Of a stretch of DNA of 64,000 nt, positions 48,512-57,548 are shown piece by piece. This stretch comes from Hydrogenophaga sp. PBL-H3 (GTDB lineage Bacteria; Pseudomonadota; Gammaproteobacteria; Burkholderiales; Burkholderiaceae_C). The stretch is taken from NCBI RefSeq assembly GCF_010104355.1, contig NZ_CP044972.1, positions 930,001-994,000 on the forward strand. The letters are read 5' to 3'. The position numbers and the translations under genes were made by a program. The notes under the pieces are model-generated. The model searched no databases. It was not told where the DNA came from and was given only the letters and a program-made list of their open reading frames with translations. Numbering within the stretch: the stretch's first letter is position 1; each line of letters begins with the position of its first letter.

Positions 48512-49489
48512 TCAATCGAGCTTGATGTCGGCTTCGGCCACCACCTCGCCCCAGCGCTTGCGCTCGCGCTCGAAGAAGGTGTCCTGCTCGGTGGGCTGCA
48601 TGGTGATCACTTCGGCGCCCTGGCCGGTGAGGCGCGCGCGCACGTCGGGGCTGCGGATGATCTTGATCAGCTCGGCGTTGAGCCGCGCGATGACGGCTGG
48701 CGGCGTGCCGTTGGCCACCAGCACACCCTGCCAGGTGCCGGACTCGAAACCGGTCACGCCCTGCTCGGCCAGCGTGGGTACGTTGCCCACCAGCGGCATG
48801 CGCGTTTTCTTGGAGATGCCCAGCACCTTGAGGCGCCCGCTCTGCACATGCGGCAGCGTGGCCAGCATGCCGTTCATGATCACCTGGGTCTGGCCGGCCA
48901 CGGTGTCGGTCACGGCCTGCGAGCCACCCTTGTAAGGCACGTAGATCCACTTGGCGCCGGTGGCGCGCTGCACCGCCACGCCGGCCACATGCGGTGCGCT
49001 GCCCACAGCCGTCACCGCGAAGTTCAGGTCGGAGGTCTTGGACAGCTCGACCAGCTCCTTGAGGTTGTTGGCCTTGACCGAGGGGTGCACGGCCAGCATG
49101 TGCGGCGAGTAGGCCAGCATGGTCACACCGCGCAGGTCTTTGCTGGGGTTGAACGCCAGCTTGGTGTAGACCGACGGGCTGATGGCCAGCGCGCCCACGT
49201 CGCACAGCAGCAGGGTGTGGCCGTCGGGCGCGGACTTGGCCACCAGGTCGGCACCGATGTTGCCGTTGGCGCCGGCCCGGTTCTCCACCACCACCGGCTG
49301 GCCCAGGCTCTCCGAGAGCAACTGGCTGATGGCGCGCGCGATGATGTCGGACGAGCCGCCCGGTGGGTAGGGCACGATGAGCCGCACCGGCTTGCTGGGA
49401 AAGCTCTGCGCATGCGCCGGCAAGCCCACGGTGGCCAGGGCGGCGGAAGCTGCGGAAGCGGCAATGACTTGCCGACGGTTCAATGACAT
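48512..49489 (-). CDS. Bug-family periplasmic solute receptor (TTT type), orphan
   Basis: A 325-residue tripartite-tricarboxylate-type receptor. The signal peptide ([20 protein letters not shown], cleavage after PAHA) contains RRQ and is possibly Tat. Bug signatures are [29 protein letters not shown] and WIYVPYKGG. No TctA/TctB lies next to it; it sits between TRAP dctM (19 bases) and kdgD (37 bases). It may use permeases elsewhere or act as a sensor, as some Bug proteins do. Uronate or aldarate as ligand is inferred from the operon. Confidence 0.85.
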   Translation of the reverse strand: MSLNRRQVIAASAASAALATVGLPAHAQSFPSKPVRLIVPYPPGGSSDIIARAISQLLSESLGQPVVVENRAGANGNIGADLVAKSAPDGHTLLLCDVGALAISPSVYTKLAFNPSKDLRGVTMLAYSPHMLAVHPSVKANNLKELVELSKTSDLNFAVTAVGSAPHVAGVAVQRATGAKWIYVPYKGGSQAVTDTVAGQTQVIMNGMLATLPHVQSGRLKVLGISKKTRMPLVGNVPTLAEQGVTGFESGTWQGVLVANGTPPAVIARLNAELIKIIRSPDVRARLTGQGAEVITMQPTEQDTFFERERKRWGEVVAEADIKLD

Positions 49490-49508
49490 GGTGAGCTCCT
49501 TGGGGGGG

Positions 49509-50798
49509 TTATTTGACGAGGCCGGGCAGCCACAACGAGAAAGCCGGCACGTAGGTGACGAGCAGCAGGCACACGCCGAGTGCGCCGTAAAACGGGGCGA
49601 TGGTGCGCATCACCTGGCCCACCGAAATGCCGCCGATGGCGCAGCCGACAAACTGCACCGAACCCACCGGCGGGGTGTTCAGGCCGAGCGCGCAGTTGAT
49701 GAGCATCACGATGCCGAACTGCGTCGGGTCCATGCCGAACTGCATGGCGATCGGCAGGAAGATCGGTGTGCAGATCAGGATGGTGGCCGCCATGTCGAGG
49801 AAGGTGCCCAGCACGAACAGCAGCACGTTGATCATGAGGAAGATCACCCAGGGCTTGTCCGACACCGACTTCATCAGCTCGCCGGTGAGCTGGGGCACCT
49901 CGTACAGCGCCATGAAGTAGCCGAAGGCGGCCGAGATGCCGATCAGCAGCAGCACCACGCCGGTGGTTTTGCAGGCTTTGGCGCAGGCCTTGAGGAAGTT
50001 GCTCCACGACAGCGTGCGGTACACCAGCACCGTGATGGCCAGTGCCCAGGCCACCGCGATGGACGCCGACTCGGTGGCGGTGAACGCGCCCGAGAGGATG
50101 CCGGCGAGGATGATCACGATCACCAGCAGGCCGGGCAGCGCCGCGCCGAACGAGCGCATCACCTCGCCCCAGCCCTGGAACTTGCCGCGTGTGGGGTAGC
50201 CGCGCTTGACCGCCACGTAGTAGGCCGCGCCCAGGTTGCACAGCGTGAGGATCAGCGCCGGGACCAGGCCGGCGAGGATCAGGCTGAGCACGCTCACCGA
50301 CGCGATGCCCGAGGTGGCCAGCGTGAAGATGATCATGTTGTGCGAGGTCGGCATGATGGCGCCGACCAGCGAGGCGTGGGTGGTCACGTTGACCGCGTAG
50401 TCCGCGTCGTAACCCTCCTTCTTCATCAGCGGGATCATCACCGAGCCGATGGCCGAGACGTCGGCCAGCGGCGAGCCGGCCACGCCGCCAAACAGCGTGC
50501 AGCCCACCACGTTGCTCATGCCCAGACCGCCGCGCACATGGCCCACCAGGCTGTTGGCAAAGCGCACGATTCGGTCGGCGATGCCGCCGTAGAGCATGAG
50601 CTCGCCGGCGAACACGAAGAAGGGAATGGCCAGGAAACTGAACACCTGCATGCCGCCCACCATCTTCTGGAACACCACCGCCACCGGCAGGCCCGCCACC
50701 AGGATCGTGGCCACCGAAGACAGGCCGATAGCGAACGCCACCGGCACGCCCAGGATCAGAAACAGGGTGAAGCTCAACCCCAAGACGGTCAGTTCCAT
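49509..50798 (-). CDS. TRAP transporter large permease (DctM)
   Basis: A 429-residue, about twelve-helix subunit of a TRAP uptake system driven by sodium or proton gradients. SFLAIPFFVFAGELM and LGTFLDMAATILICTPIFLP are hallmark blocks, and INCALGLNTPPVG marks the C-terminal repeat. The start at 50798 (MELTVLG) overlaps the dctQ stop region by 10 bases; a 51-codon open extension is discounted. Part of the uronate operon. Confidence 0.92.
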   Translation of the reverse strand: MELTVLGLSFTLFLILGVPVAFAIGLSSVATILVAGLPVAVVFQKMVGGMQVFSFLAIPFFVFAGELMLYGGIADRIVRFANSLVGHVRGGLGMSNVVGCTLFGGVAGSPLADVSAIGSVMIPLMKKEGYDADYAVNVTTHASLVGAIMPTSHNMIIFTLATSGIASVSVLSLILAGLVPALILTLCNLGAAYYVAVKRGYPTRGKFQGWGEVMRSFGAALPGLLVIVIILAGILSGAFTATESASIAVAWALAITVLVYRTLSWSNFLKACAKACKTTGVVLLLIGISAAFGYFMALYEVPQLTGELMKSVSDKPWVIFLMINVLLFVLGTFLDMAATILICTPIFLPIAMQFGMDPTQFGIVMLINCALGLNTPPVGSVQFVGCAIGGISVGQVMRTIAPFYGALGVCLLLVTYVPAFSLWLPGLVK

Positions 50799-51277
50799 GC
50801 TGGCTCCACGACGGTGCCGCGCAGCAGCGCGATGATGTGTTCGATCGAGAACAGCACGATGAGCGCGCCGGCGATCACGATGGGCAAATAGTCGATGCCG
50901 TCGGGCACCGGCAGCATGGGTTTCTTCTCGCCCCACTTGGCGGCCATCCACATCCAGCCGCTTTGCACCATGAGCGCGCCGAAGGTGCCCACCAGCGCGT
51001 GGATCAGGATTTCAATGCGGTGCTGCCAGCGCTCGGGCAGCAGGCTGACCAGCGATTCCAGGCCGATGTGGCCGGCGTCTCGCACGCCCACGGCCAGGCC
51101 GAAGGCGGTGACGAACAGCACCAGCAACATGGCGAGCGCTTCGGCCCAGGTGGGCGTGTCGTTGAAGATGTATCGGCCAATGACCTGCCACTGCACACAG
51201 AGCACGACCGCGATCAGTCCGATCACGGCGAGCATCAGGCACAGCTTGGACAGCGCGGCACAGAATTTCGTAAACAT
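50789..51277 (-). CDS. TRAP transporter small membrane subunit (DctQ)
   Basis: A 162-residue four-helix protein with the family block VIGRYIFNDTPTWAEALAML and a C-terminal helix VIAGALIVLFSIEHI. It pairs with the downstream DctM, which it overlaps by 10 bases, and with the upstream DctP (69-base gap). Confidence 0.9.
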   Translation of the reverse strand: MFTKFCAALSKLCLMLAVIGLIAVVLCVQWQVIGRYIFNDTPTWAEALAMLLVLFVTAFGLAVGVRDAGHIGLESLVSLLPERWQHRIEILIHALVGTFGALMVQSGWMWMAAKWGEKKPMLPVPDGIDYLPIVIAGALIVLFSIEHIIALLRGTVVEPAWN

Positions 51278-51346
51278 GGGCAGCCTTGCTCCCTCTCCCG
51301 CCGGGGCGGAAGAGGGCTGGAGTGAGGTGAGAAATGAAGGCGGCGC

Positions 51347-52309
51347 TTACTTGGTGTCTTGCACGGCCTTGACCAGGCGCTTCATGTCGGGCGTGGTCAT
51401 GAACTTGTCGTACACCGGACCCATCACGGCCTGGAACGAGGCTTTGTCCACTTCGACGATCTCGGCGCCAGCGGCCTTCACGTTGGCCAGCGACTTGGCT
51501 TCCTGCTCGTCCCACTTCTGGCGCTCGAACGCAACCGACTCCTTGGCGGCGGCGCGGATCATGTCCTGCTCGGCCTTGGGCAATTTGTCGTAGATCACCT
51601 TGGACATCACCAGGATCTCGGGCGCCATGGAGTGCTCGGTCTTGGAGTAGATCTTCACGGCCTCGACGTGCTTGGCGGTGTCGAACGATGGGATGTTGTT
51701 TTCAGCCGCGTCGATCAGACCGGTCTTCAGGCCGGTGTAGACCTCGCCGTAGGGCATGGGCGTGGCGTTGGCGCCCATGGCGCTGACCAGCGCGACCCAC
51801 AGGTCGGACTGCTGCACGCGGATCTTCAGACCCTTGGCATCGGCCACCGTCTTGATGGGTTTCTTCGCGTAGATCGAACGCGCCCCGCTGTCGTAGAACG
51901 CCAGGCCGATGAAACCGGCCGACTCGCAGCTCTTGAGGATCTCGTCACCCACCGGGCCGTCCAGCGACTTGCGCATGTGCGCAATCGAGCTGAACAGGAA
52001 GGGCATGGTCGGCACCTGCGTGAGCGGGCAGATGGCGTTCATCGGGCCCACGTTGACGCGGGTGAAATCGAGCGCGCCGATCTTCACCTGGTCGATGGTC
52101 TCCTTCTCGCTGCCCAGGGCCTGTTTGTTGAAGACCTTGATCTTGTGTTTGCCGCCGCTTTTCTTCTCCAGCAACTCGCTCATGTATTTCACCGCGGCCA
52201 CGGTGGGGTAGTCGTCGGCGTTGTGGGTGTCGGCCGAGCGGAACTCGGTGGCTTGGACGGAGAAGGCGGCGCAAGCAGCCACGATGGTGAGCAGGGGTTT
52301 GAAGTTCAT
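51347..52309 (-). CDS. TRAP transporter periplasmic receptor (DctP), probable uronate binder
   Basis: A 320-residue periplasmic receptor with signal peptide [20 protein letters not shown]. The ligand-carboxylate Arg is in LKIRVQQSD, and [18 protein letters not shown] is the conserved lobe-2 segment. The sequence is close in pattern to the Polaromonas TRAP receptor I remember as crystallised with galacturonate/glucuronate, which fits the operon. Start by signal peptide; the 55-codon open extension is not supported. Ligand identity is inference. Confidence 0.88.
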   Translation of the reverse strand: MNFKPLLTIVAACAAFSVQATEFRSADTHNADDYPTVAAVKYMSELLEKKSGGKHKIKVFNKQALGSEKETIDQVKIGALDFTRVNVGPMNAICPLTQVPTMPFLFSSIAHMRKSLDGPVGDEILKSCESAGFIGLAFYDSGARSIYAKKPIKTVADAKGLKIRVQQSDLWVALVSAMGANATPMPYGEVYTGLKTGLIDAAENNIPSFDTAKHVEAVKIYSKTEHSMAPEILVMSKVIYDKLPKAEQDMIRAAAKESVAFERQKWDEQEAKSLANVKAAGAEIVEVDKASFQAVMGPVYDKFMTTPDMKRLVKAVQDTK

Positions 52310-52382
52310 GTCGTCCTCGGTGTCGTCGGTTGGGTGGAAGGAACAGGGTGGGGGCCTGGGGCCTCTTGTCGGAATGGGGTGA

Positions 52383-53285
52383 TCAGGTTTTGCAGTGGGG
52401 CTCGGGCAGTCCGCGCACGCCGGGGCGCAGCGCGAACACGCCACCGGCCAGCGGCTGGTCGGACAGATCGCCACCGGGCCGGATGGAGGTGACGAACAAG
52501 GTGTCGAGGCCGCTGCCGCCGAAGGCGCACATGGCGGGCTTCTTCACCGGCACGGCGATCGAACGGTCGAGCCGGCCGTCGGGTGTGAAGCGGTGCACCA
52601 GGCCGGCGTCGTTGCCGCAGATCCAGTAGGCGCCGTCCTCATCCACCGCCGCGCCGTCGGGCCGGCCGGGCAGGGGCTTCATGTCGATGAACACGCGTTG
52701 GCGGTGTGGCGTGCCGGTGTCCGTGTCGTAGTCGAAGGCCCACACGGTCTGCACGTCGGGGTGCGAGTCCGAGAGGTACATCGTTTTTCCGTCTGGGCTG
52801 AAGGCCATGCCGTTGGGCGTGATGAGGCCGCCCAGCAAAACGCGCGGCTGCGCGCCGTCGAGCGCGTAGACGCTGCCCGCTGCGGCCGCGAGCGACATGT
52901 CCATCACCATGGTGCCGGCGCGCAGCCGGCCCTGGCGGTCGCAGCGACCGTCGTTGAAGCGCATGCCACTGCGTGGGTGCTGCACGCTGGCCCTTGGTTC
53001 GTGCGTGAGCGTGCCGTCGTCATGCGGTACCAGCAGCGCCACGCCGGTTTCCATCGCGGCGACCCAGCGGCCGTGCGGTGAGGCCTCGCTGCCTGCGGCC
53101 AGTGCGATGCAGCCGGTCATTTCGGGCGTGGGCCACTGGCGCGCCTCGCCGGTGCCGGCGTTCCAGGACCAGAGCGCGCGGCCGGGAATGTCGACCCAGA
53201 ACAGGCACTGGCGCTGCGCGTCCCAGACGGGGCTTTCGCCCACGCCGTTGCGCGCGTCGACCAGCAGTTCGGCGGTGGCGTTCAT
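52383..53285 (-). CDS. SMP-30/gluconolactonase-family lactonase
   Basis: A 300-residue six-bladed propeller lactonase. The metal ligands are recognisable: Glu in [10 protein letters not shown], Asn in ITPNGMAFS and Asp in [20 protein letters not shown] is the substrate-side block. It would hydrolyse the aldarolactone released by uronate dehydrogenase to galactarate or glucarate. The start [11 protein letters not shown] at 53285 is 5 bases after the udh stop; a 54-codon open frame upstream overlaps udh and is rejected. Confidence 0.88.
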   Translation of the reverse strand: MNATAELLVDARNGVGESPVWDAQRQCLFWVDIPGRALWSWNAGTGEARQWPTPEMTGCIALAAGSEASPHGRWVAAMETGVALLVPHDDGTLTHEPRASVQHPRSGMRFNDGRCDRQGRLRAGTMVMDMSLAAAAGSVYALDGAQPRVLLGGLITPNGMAFSPDGKTMYLSDSHPDVQTVWAFDYDTDTGTPHRQRVFIDMKPLPGRPDGAAVDEDGAYWICGNDAGLVHRFTPDGRLDRSIAVPVKKPAMCAFGGSGLDTLFVTSIRPGGDLSDQPLAGGVFALRPGVRGLPEPHCKT

Positions 53286-53290
53286 GGCGT

Positions 53291-54100
53291 TCAGAACGGG
53301 CCAGCCTTGACGAAGCCACCACCTTGGTAGATCGCGGCCGGGTCGTTCAGGTCGGGTGCGCTGGTGCGGGCGAACACCGCTTCGCGGAACACGTCGGAGC
53401 TGTCCTTGGCGACGAAGCCGACGTGGCGCGCGCGGCTGTTGTCCCACCAGGTCACGGCGTTGTTGGACATGCCGAAGACGATGCTGTGGCCGAGCACAGG
53501 CGTGCTCAGGCAGGCGGTGATGAGGCGGTGCAGGTCGTCGAAGCTCAGCCAGGTGGCGAGCATGCGGCGGTCTTTGGGTTCGGGGAACGAGGAGCCGATG
53601 CGCACGCAGGCGGTCTCGATGCCGTGGCGGTCGAAGTACAGGCGGGCGAGGTCTTCGCCGAAGGCTTTGCTCAGGCCGTAGAAGCCGTCGGGGCGGGCCG
53701 GGTGGTCGGCGTGGATGGTCTCGCTCTGCTTGTAGAAACCGGTCACGTGGTTGGAGCTGGCGAACACCACGCGCTTGACGCCGTGTTGGCGCGCGGCCTC
53801 GTAGAGGTTGTAGGCCCCCACGATGTTGGCCTGCAGGATGGACGCGAACGGCGCTTCCACCGAGATGCCGCCCATGTGCACGATGGCATTGCAGCCGGCG
53901 ACCATGGCGTCGACCTCGTCGGCGTTGGACAGGTCGGCCAGCACGATTTCCTCGCCGGCCTTCGCATCGCCCAGACCCGCCTTGTCGGACAGGCGCAGCA
54001 CCTCGCAGTTGCCCTTGAGGCGTTCGCGCAGCGCGGTGCCCAGGCCGCCGGCGGCGCCGGTGAGCAGCAGGCGGTGGTGGGTTTTCAGGGTGTTTTCCAT
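53291..54100 (-). CDS. udh: Uronate dehydrogenase
   Basis: A 269-residue NAD-dependent extended SDR. The cofactor motif is LLTGAAGGLGTAL, the catalytic Tyr-Lys is in FYGLSKAFGED with Ser in VFASSNHV, and VRIGSSFPEPKDRRMLATWL fits Udh. It oxidises D-galacturonate or D-glucuronate to the lactone of the aldaric acid. The start at 54100 (MENTLKTHHRLL) is preferred; an ATG at 54139 would add an unconserved 13-residue tail. First gene of the minus-strand operon, divergent from the GntR regulator. Confidence 0.9.
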   Translation of the reverse strand: MENTLKTHHRLLLTGAAGGLGTALRERLKGNCEVLRLSDKAGLGDAKAGEEIVLADLSNADEVDAMVAGCNAIVHMGGISVEAPFASILQANIVGAYNLYEAARQHGVKRVVFASSNHVTGFYKQSETIHADHPARPDGFYGLSKAFGEDLARLYFDRHGIETACVRIGSSFPEPKDRRMLATWLSFDDLHRLITACLSTPVLGHSIVFGMSNNAVTWWDNSRARHVGFVAKDSSDVFREAVFARTSAPDLNDPAAIYQGGGFVKAGPF

Positions 54101-54152
54101 GGAACTCGTGCCGTCGTGTCTGGGGTTTTTCGGAGGCATTTTTGCGAAGGCC

Positions 54153-54182
54153 TTGGACTTATCGCAGGTGCTTTGCTACAGT
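54153..54182 (+). promoter_or_regulatory. Probable promoter of the gntR-ksgadh-eamA genes
   Basis: TTGGAC (54153-54158) and TACAGT (54177-54182) with an 18-base spacer, predicting a start near 54189. The GntR-type palindrome then falls about 20 bases downstream of the start site, suited to blocking elongation or initiation. Confidence 0.5.
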
Positions 54183-54209
54183 CCGCACATCTTGTGTTGT
54201 CTGTTGTCG

Positions 54210-54222
54210 GTTGTCAGACAAC
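54210..54222. promoter_or_regulatory. GntR/FadR-type operator in the divergent uronate promoter region
   Basis: A perfect palindrome GTTGTC-A-GACAAC in the 168-base udh/gntR gap. FadR-subfamily regulators of sugar-acid genes typically bind TTGTnnnACAA-like sites. Partial copies (TTGTCTGTTGTC, from about 54197) lie beside it, suggesting a second half-site. Confidence 0.65.
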
Positions 54223-54268
54223 TGGGCGAATTGTGTGAACCCCGAGGTGGGGTGTCAAGGAAAAAACA

Positions 54269-55039
54269 ATGCTCTCCGTGAAAACCCTAGGTTCCGAATC
54301 GGGCTCGGCCGATGCCGTGTTGACACGTCCGCGCCGCCCTCGCGGCCTGGTGCCCGAGATCGTCGACACCCTGGCCGCCGACATGCGCGAAGGCCGGCTG
54401 CAGACCGGCGACAAGCTGCCCACCGAGTCCGAACTGATGGGCCGCTTCGAGGTCAGCCGCACGGTGGTGCGCGAGGCCATCTCGCGCCTGCAGGCCTCGG
54501 GTCTGGTGGAGACGCGCCACGGCATCGGCACCTTCGTGATGGCGCCGCAAGAGCAGAGCAACTTCCGCATCGCACCCGAAGATTTCGCCACCGTGGCCGA
54601 CGTGATTTCGCTGCTGGAGCTGCGCATCAGCCTGGAGAGCGAAGCCGCGAGTCTCGCCGCGCAGCGCCGCGACGACAGCCACCTGCAGAACATGGCCGCC
54701 GCGCTCGCCGCCTTCGAAGCGTCGATTGCCGAGTCGTCCGACGCCGTGCCCTCGGACTTCCAGTTCCACATGGAGGTGGCGCGCGCCACCGGCAACCGCC
54801 ACTTTGCCGACCTCATGACGTATCTGGGCACCATGATCATTCCGCGCACCCGCATCAACACCGCCAGCAGCGCGCCCGAAGGCCGGCTGGCCTACCTGCG
54901 GCGCGTGCACACCGAACACCAGAACATCTACAACGCGATCCGCCTGCGCGACGCCGACACCGCGCGCACCGCGATGCGCACCCATCTCTCCAACAGCCGC
55001 GAACGCTTGCGCCGCGCACAACCCGATTCCCCCACATGA
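54269..55039 (+). CDS. GntR-family regulator (FadR/FCD subfamily) of the uronate locus
   Basis: A 256-residue repressor-type regulator. The N-terminal winged helix (about 25-95) contains GDKLPTESELMGRFEVSRTV and REAISRLQASGLVETRHGIG. The C-terminal FCD ligand domain has metal-site residues along DFQFHMEVARATGNRHF and HTEHQNIYNAI. It probably senses a uronate or aldarate and controls both divergent arms. AAGGAA lies before the ATG. Its stop overlaps the start of the dehydrogenase gene (ATGA). Confidence 0.9.
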   Translation: MLSVKTLGSESGSADAVLTRPRRPRGLVPEIVDTLAADMREGRLQTGDKLPTESELMGRFEVSRTVVREAISRLQASGLVETRHGIGTFVMAPQEQSNFRIAPEDFATVADVISLLELRISLESEAASLAAQRRDDSHLQNMAAALAAFEASIAESSDAVPSDFQFHMEVARATGNRHFADLMTYLGTMIIPRTRINTASSAPEGRLAYLRRVHTEHQNIYNAIRLRDADTARTAMRTHLSNSRERLRRAQPDSPT

Positions 55040-56508
55040 ACGATCTGCAATCTTTTGACGCGCGCTCCGGCGCCGCGCACGGTGAACCCCTGCTCGCTTC
55101 CACTGCCGACGACATCAACGCCGCCGCCCAGGCCGCCGCTGACGCTTTCGAAACCTGGGGCAGCAGCACCGGCGCGCAGCGCGCCGCGTTGCTGGATGCG
55201 TTGGCCGCTGCGCTCGAAGCCGACCGCGAAGCCCTGGTGGCGCTGGCCGACGTGGAGACCGCGCTGGGCACTGCGCGCCTCAACGGCGAGCTCGACCGCA
55301 CGGCGTTCCAGCTGCGCCGCTTCGCCAGCATCGCGACGCGCGGCTTGCCCTTCGAGCGGCTGGACGACCCGGCCGTGGCCGGCGCGCCGCCCGTGGGCCA
55401 CCCGGCCATGGTGTTGCAGCGCGTGCCGCTGGGCCCGGTGGCCATGTTTGCCGCGAGCAACTTTCCGTTCGCCTTTTCGGTGCTCGGTGGCGACACCGCC
55501 TCGGCCATGGCCGCTGGCTGCCCGGTGGTGGTGAAGGCGCACCCCGGCCACCCGCTGCTGTCGCAGCGCGTGTTCGCTCTGATCCAGAACGTGCTGAAGG
55601 CGCAGGGCCTGCCCGCCGGTCTCATCGGCCTGGTGCAGGGCGCGGGGGTCGAGGTGGGCGTGGCGCTGGTGCGCCATCCGCTGATCGCCGCTGGTGCCTT
55701 CACCGGCTCCACGCGCGGTGGCGCGGCGCTGCAGGCTGAGGCCAACGCGCGCCCGCGCCCGATCCCGTTTTACGGCGAACTCGGCTCCATCAACCCGGTC
55801 GTTGCTTTGCCCGCCGCGCTCCAGGCCAGGGGCGCCGAGCTCGCCACCACGCTGGCGGGCTCCATCGTGCAGGGCTGCGGTCAGTTCTGCACCAACCCCG
55901 GCCTGATCGTGCTGATCGATGGTGCCGAGGCCGACGCTTTTGTGGCGCAGCTCGCCACGGCGCTCGCTGCGCAACAGCCGCATGCCATGCTCACCAGCGG
56001 CATGCGCCGTGCTTTTGACGCGGGTGTGGCGCGTTTCGTCGAACACGGCGCGCAGCCGCTGGTGCAGCAGCCCGGCAGCACACAGGCGCCCGGCCCGCAG
56101 CTGTTGCAGGTGAGTGGTGCGCAGTTCCTGCAGCAGAGCGCGCTGCACGACGAGGTGTTCGGCCCGTCCAGCCTGGTGGTGCGCGCGGCTTCGCAGGCCG
56201 AGGTGCTCGCGGTGCTGGCCGCCGTGGGCGGCAGCCTCACCGTCACGCTCTGGGGCGCAGACGCCGAGTCCGACGACACCCGCGCGCTGGTGCGCGGTGC
56301 CATGGCCATCGCGGGCCGCGTGCTGTTTGCCGGCGTGCCCACGGGCGTGGCCGTGACGGCCGCGCAGCAGCACGGCGGCCCCTGGCCCGCGTCCACCGCG
56401 CCCATGACCACTTCGGTGGGCGACGCCGCGTTGAATCGTTTCTTGCGCCCGGTGAGCCTGCAGGACGCACCCGCGTGGCTGCTGGCCCGCCAGGGTCGAC
56501 CGTGCTGA
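55036..56508 (+). CDS. 2-oxoglutarate semialdehyde dehydrogenase
   Basis: A 490-residue aldehyde dehydrogenase of the KGSADH (type III-like) group, converting 2-oxoglutarate semialdehyde to 2-oxoglutarate. Catalytic Cys in QGCGQFCTNPGL, general-base Glu in FYGELGSINPV, and cofactor segments FAASNFPFAFSVLGGD and GAFTGSTRGG. The start at 55036 overlaps the gntR stop by 4 bases; the frame is open almost 900 bases upstream but that runs antiparallel to evidence for gntR. It performs the last step of the uronate oxidation route. Confidence 0.92.
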   Translation: MNDLQSFDARSGAAHGEPLLASTADDINAAAQAAADAFETWGSSTGAQRAALLDALAAALEADREALVALADVETALGTARLNGELDRTAFQLRRFASIATRGLPFERLDDPAVAGAPPVGHPAMVLQRVPLGPVAMFAASNFPFAFSVLGGDTASAMAAGCPVVVKAHPGHPLLSQRVFALIQNVLKAQGLPAGLIGLVQGAGVEVGVALVRHPLIAAGAFTGSTRGGAALQAEANARPRPIPFYGELGSINPVVALPAALQARGAELATTLAGSIVQGCGQFCTNPGLIVLIDGAEADAFVAQLATALAAQQPHAMLTSGMRRAFDAGVARFVEHGAQPLVQQPGSTQAPGPQLLQVSGAQFLQQSALHDEVFGPSSLVVRAASQAEVLAVLAAVGGSLTVTLWGADAESDDTRALVRGAMAIAGRVLFAGVPTGVAVTAAQQHGGPWPASTAPMTTSVGDAALNRFLRPVSLQDAPAWLLARQGRPC

Positions 56509-57452
56509 GCGGCGGCAGCGCGGCCTTCTTCACCCGCCCGCGCAACGTGGTCCTGCTGGCCACGCTGTGCTGCCTGCTCTGGGGCAGCGCCTACCCGGCC
56601 ATCAAGAGCGGCTACGCGCTGCTGGCCATCGGCCGCGACGACACCGCCTCGCAGCTGGTGTTTGCCGGCTGGCGCTTCGTGCTGGCGGGCGTGCTGCTGC
56701 TGGGCATGGCGCAGGCCATGGGGCGACCGGTGTTCGCGCTCTCGCGAGCCGACCTGGGCCGCATCGGCCTGCTGGGCCTGGTGCAGACCTCGTTGCAGTA
56801 CGTGTTCTTCTACGTCGGCCTGGCCCACACCACTGGCGTGAAGGCCTCCATCCTCAATGCCACCGGCACCTTCTTCAGCGTGCTGCTCGCTCACTTCATC
56901 TACACCAACGACCGCCTTGACCGGCGCAAGACGATCGGCTGCCTGGTGGGCTTCGCGGGCGTGATGGCGGTGAACCTGCGCAGTGGCCAGGCGCTGGACG
57001 CGGCGTTCACCTTGCTGGGCGACGGCTTCATCGTGATCGCCGCCTTCGTGCTCTCGGCCGCCAGTATTTTCGGCAAGCGCCTGTCGCAGCAGATCGACGC
57101 CATGGTCATGACGGGCTGGCAGCTCGGCATTGGCGGCGTGGCCCTGGCGCTGGTGGGCCATGCCACGGGCGGCGTGTTGCAGGGCATGGGCGTGGCGGCG
57201 GCGGCGTTGCTGCTCTACATGGCCATCCTCTCGGCCGTGGCGTTTGCGCTGTGGGCTGCGCTGCTCAAGCACAACCGCGTGGGCATGGTGTCGGTGTTCA
57301 ACTTCCTCATCCCGGTGTTCGGCGCCTTGCTCTCCGCGCTGTTCCTGGGTGAAGAGATCCTGGCCTGGCGCAACGCCGTGGCCTTGCTGCTGGTCTGCGG
57401 TGGCATCTGGCTCGTGACCGCTGCGCCCGCCGCCGCTCCCCGATCCGCTTGA
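56502..57452 (+). CDS. DMT-superfamily (EamA) transporter
   Basis: A 316-residue ten-helix transporter, FFTRPRNVVLLATLCCLLWG at the N-terminus and two EamA repeats; LGEEILAWRNAVALLLVCGG at the end of the second. The GTG at 56502 overlaps the dehydrogenase gene by 7 bases; an alternative GTG is at 56475. Third gene of the plus-strand uronate arm, so it may export a pathway overflow product; substrate unknown. Confidence 0.78.
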   Translation: MLSGGSAAFFTRPRNVVLLATLCCLLWGSAYPAIKSGYALLAIGRDDTASQLVFAGWRFVLAGVLLLGMAQAMGRPVFALSRADLGRIGLLGLVQTSLQYVFFYVGLAHTTGVKASILNATGTFFSVLLAHFIYTNDRLDRRKTIGCLVGFAGVMAVNLRSGQALDAAFTLLGDGFIVIAAFVLSAASIFGKRLSQQIDAMVMTGWQLGIGGVALALVGHATGGVLQGMGVAAAALLLYMAILSAVAFALWAALLKHNRVGMVSVFNFLIPVFGALLSALFLGEEILAWRNAVALLLVCGGIWLVTAAPAAAPRSA

Positions 57453-57548
57453 CCCCGAGCGACGCGGGCGTGCCACTTCGGGGCTACAGTGCCGCCATGC
57501 GCGCGAGTGGCCGGATGGTCCGCCACCGACTGCGCCGGGGGTGCCTTC

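Noticed and set aside
54142..55035. Upstream extension of the semialdehyde dehydrogenase frame (nearly 300 codons)
   Set aside because: It overlaps gntR in another frame, reads as Arg-rich non-protein-like sequence, and the ATG at 55036 overlaps the gntR stop in the usual coupled fashion.
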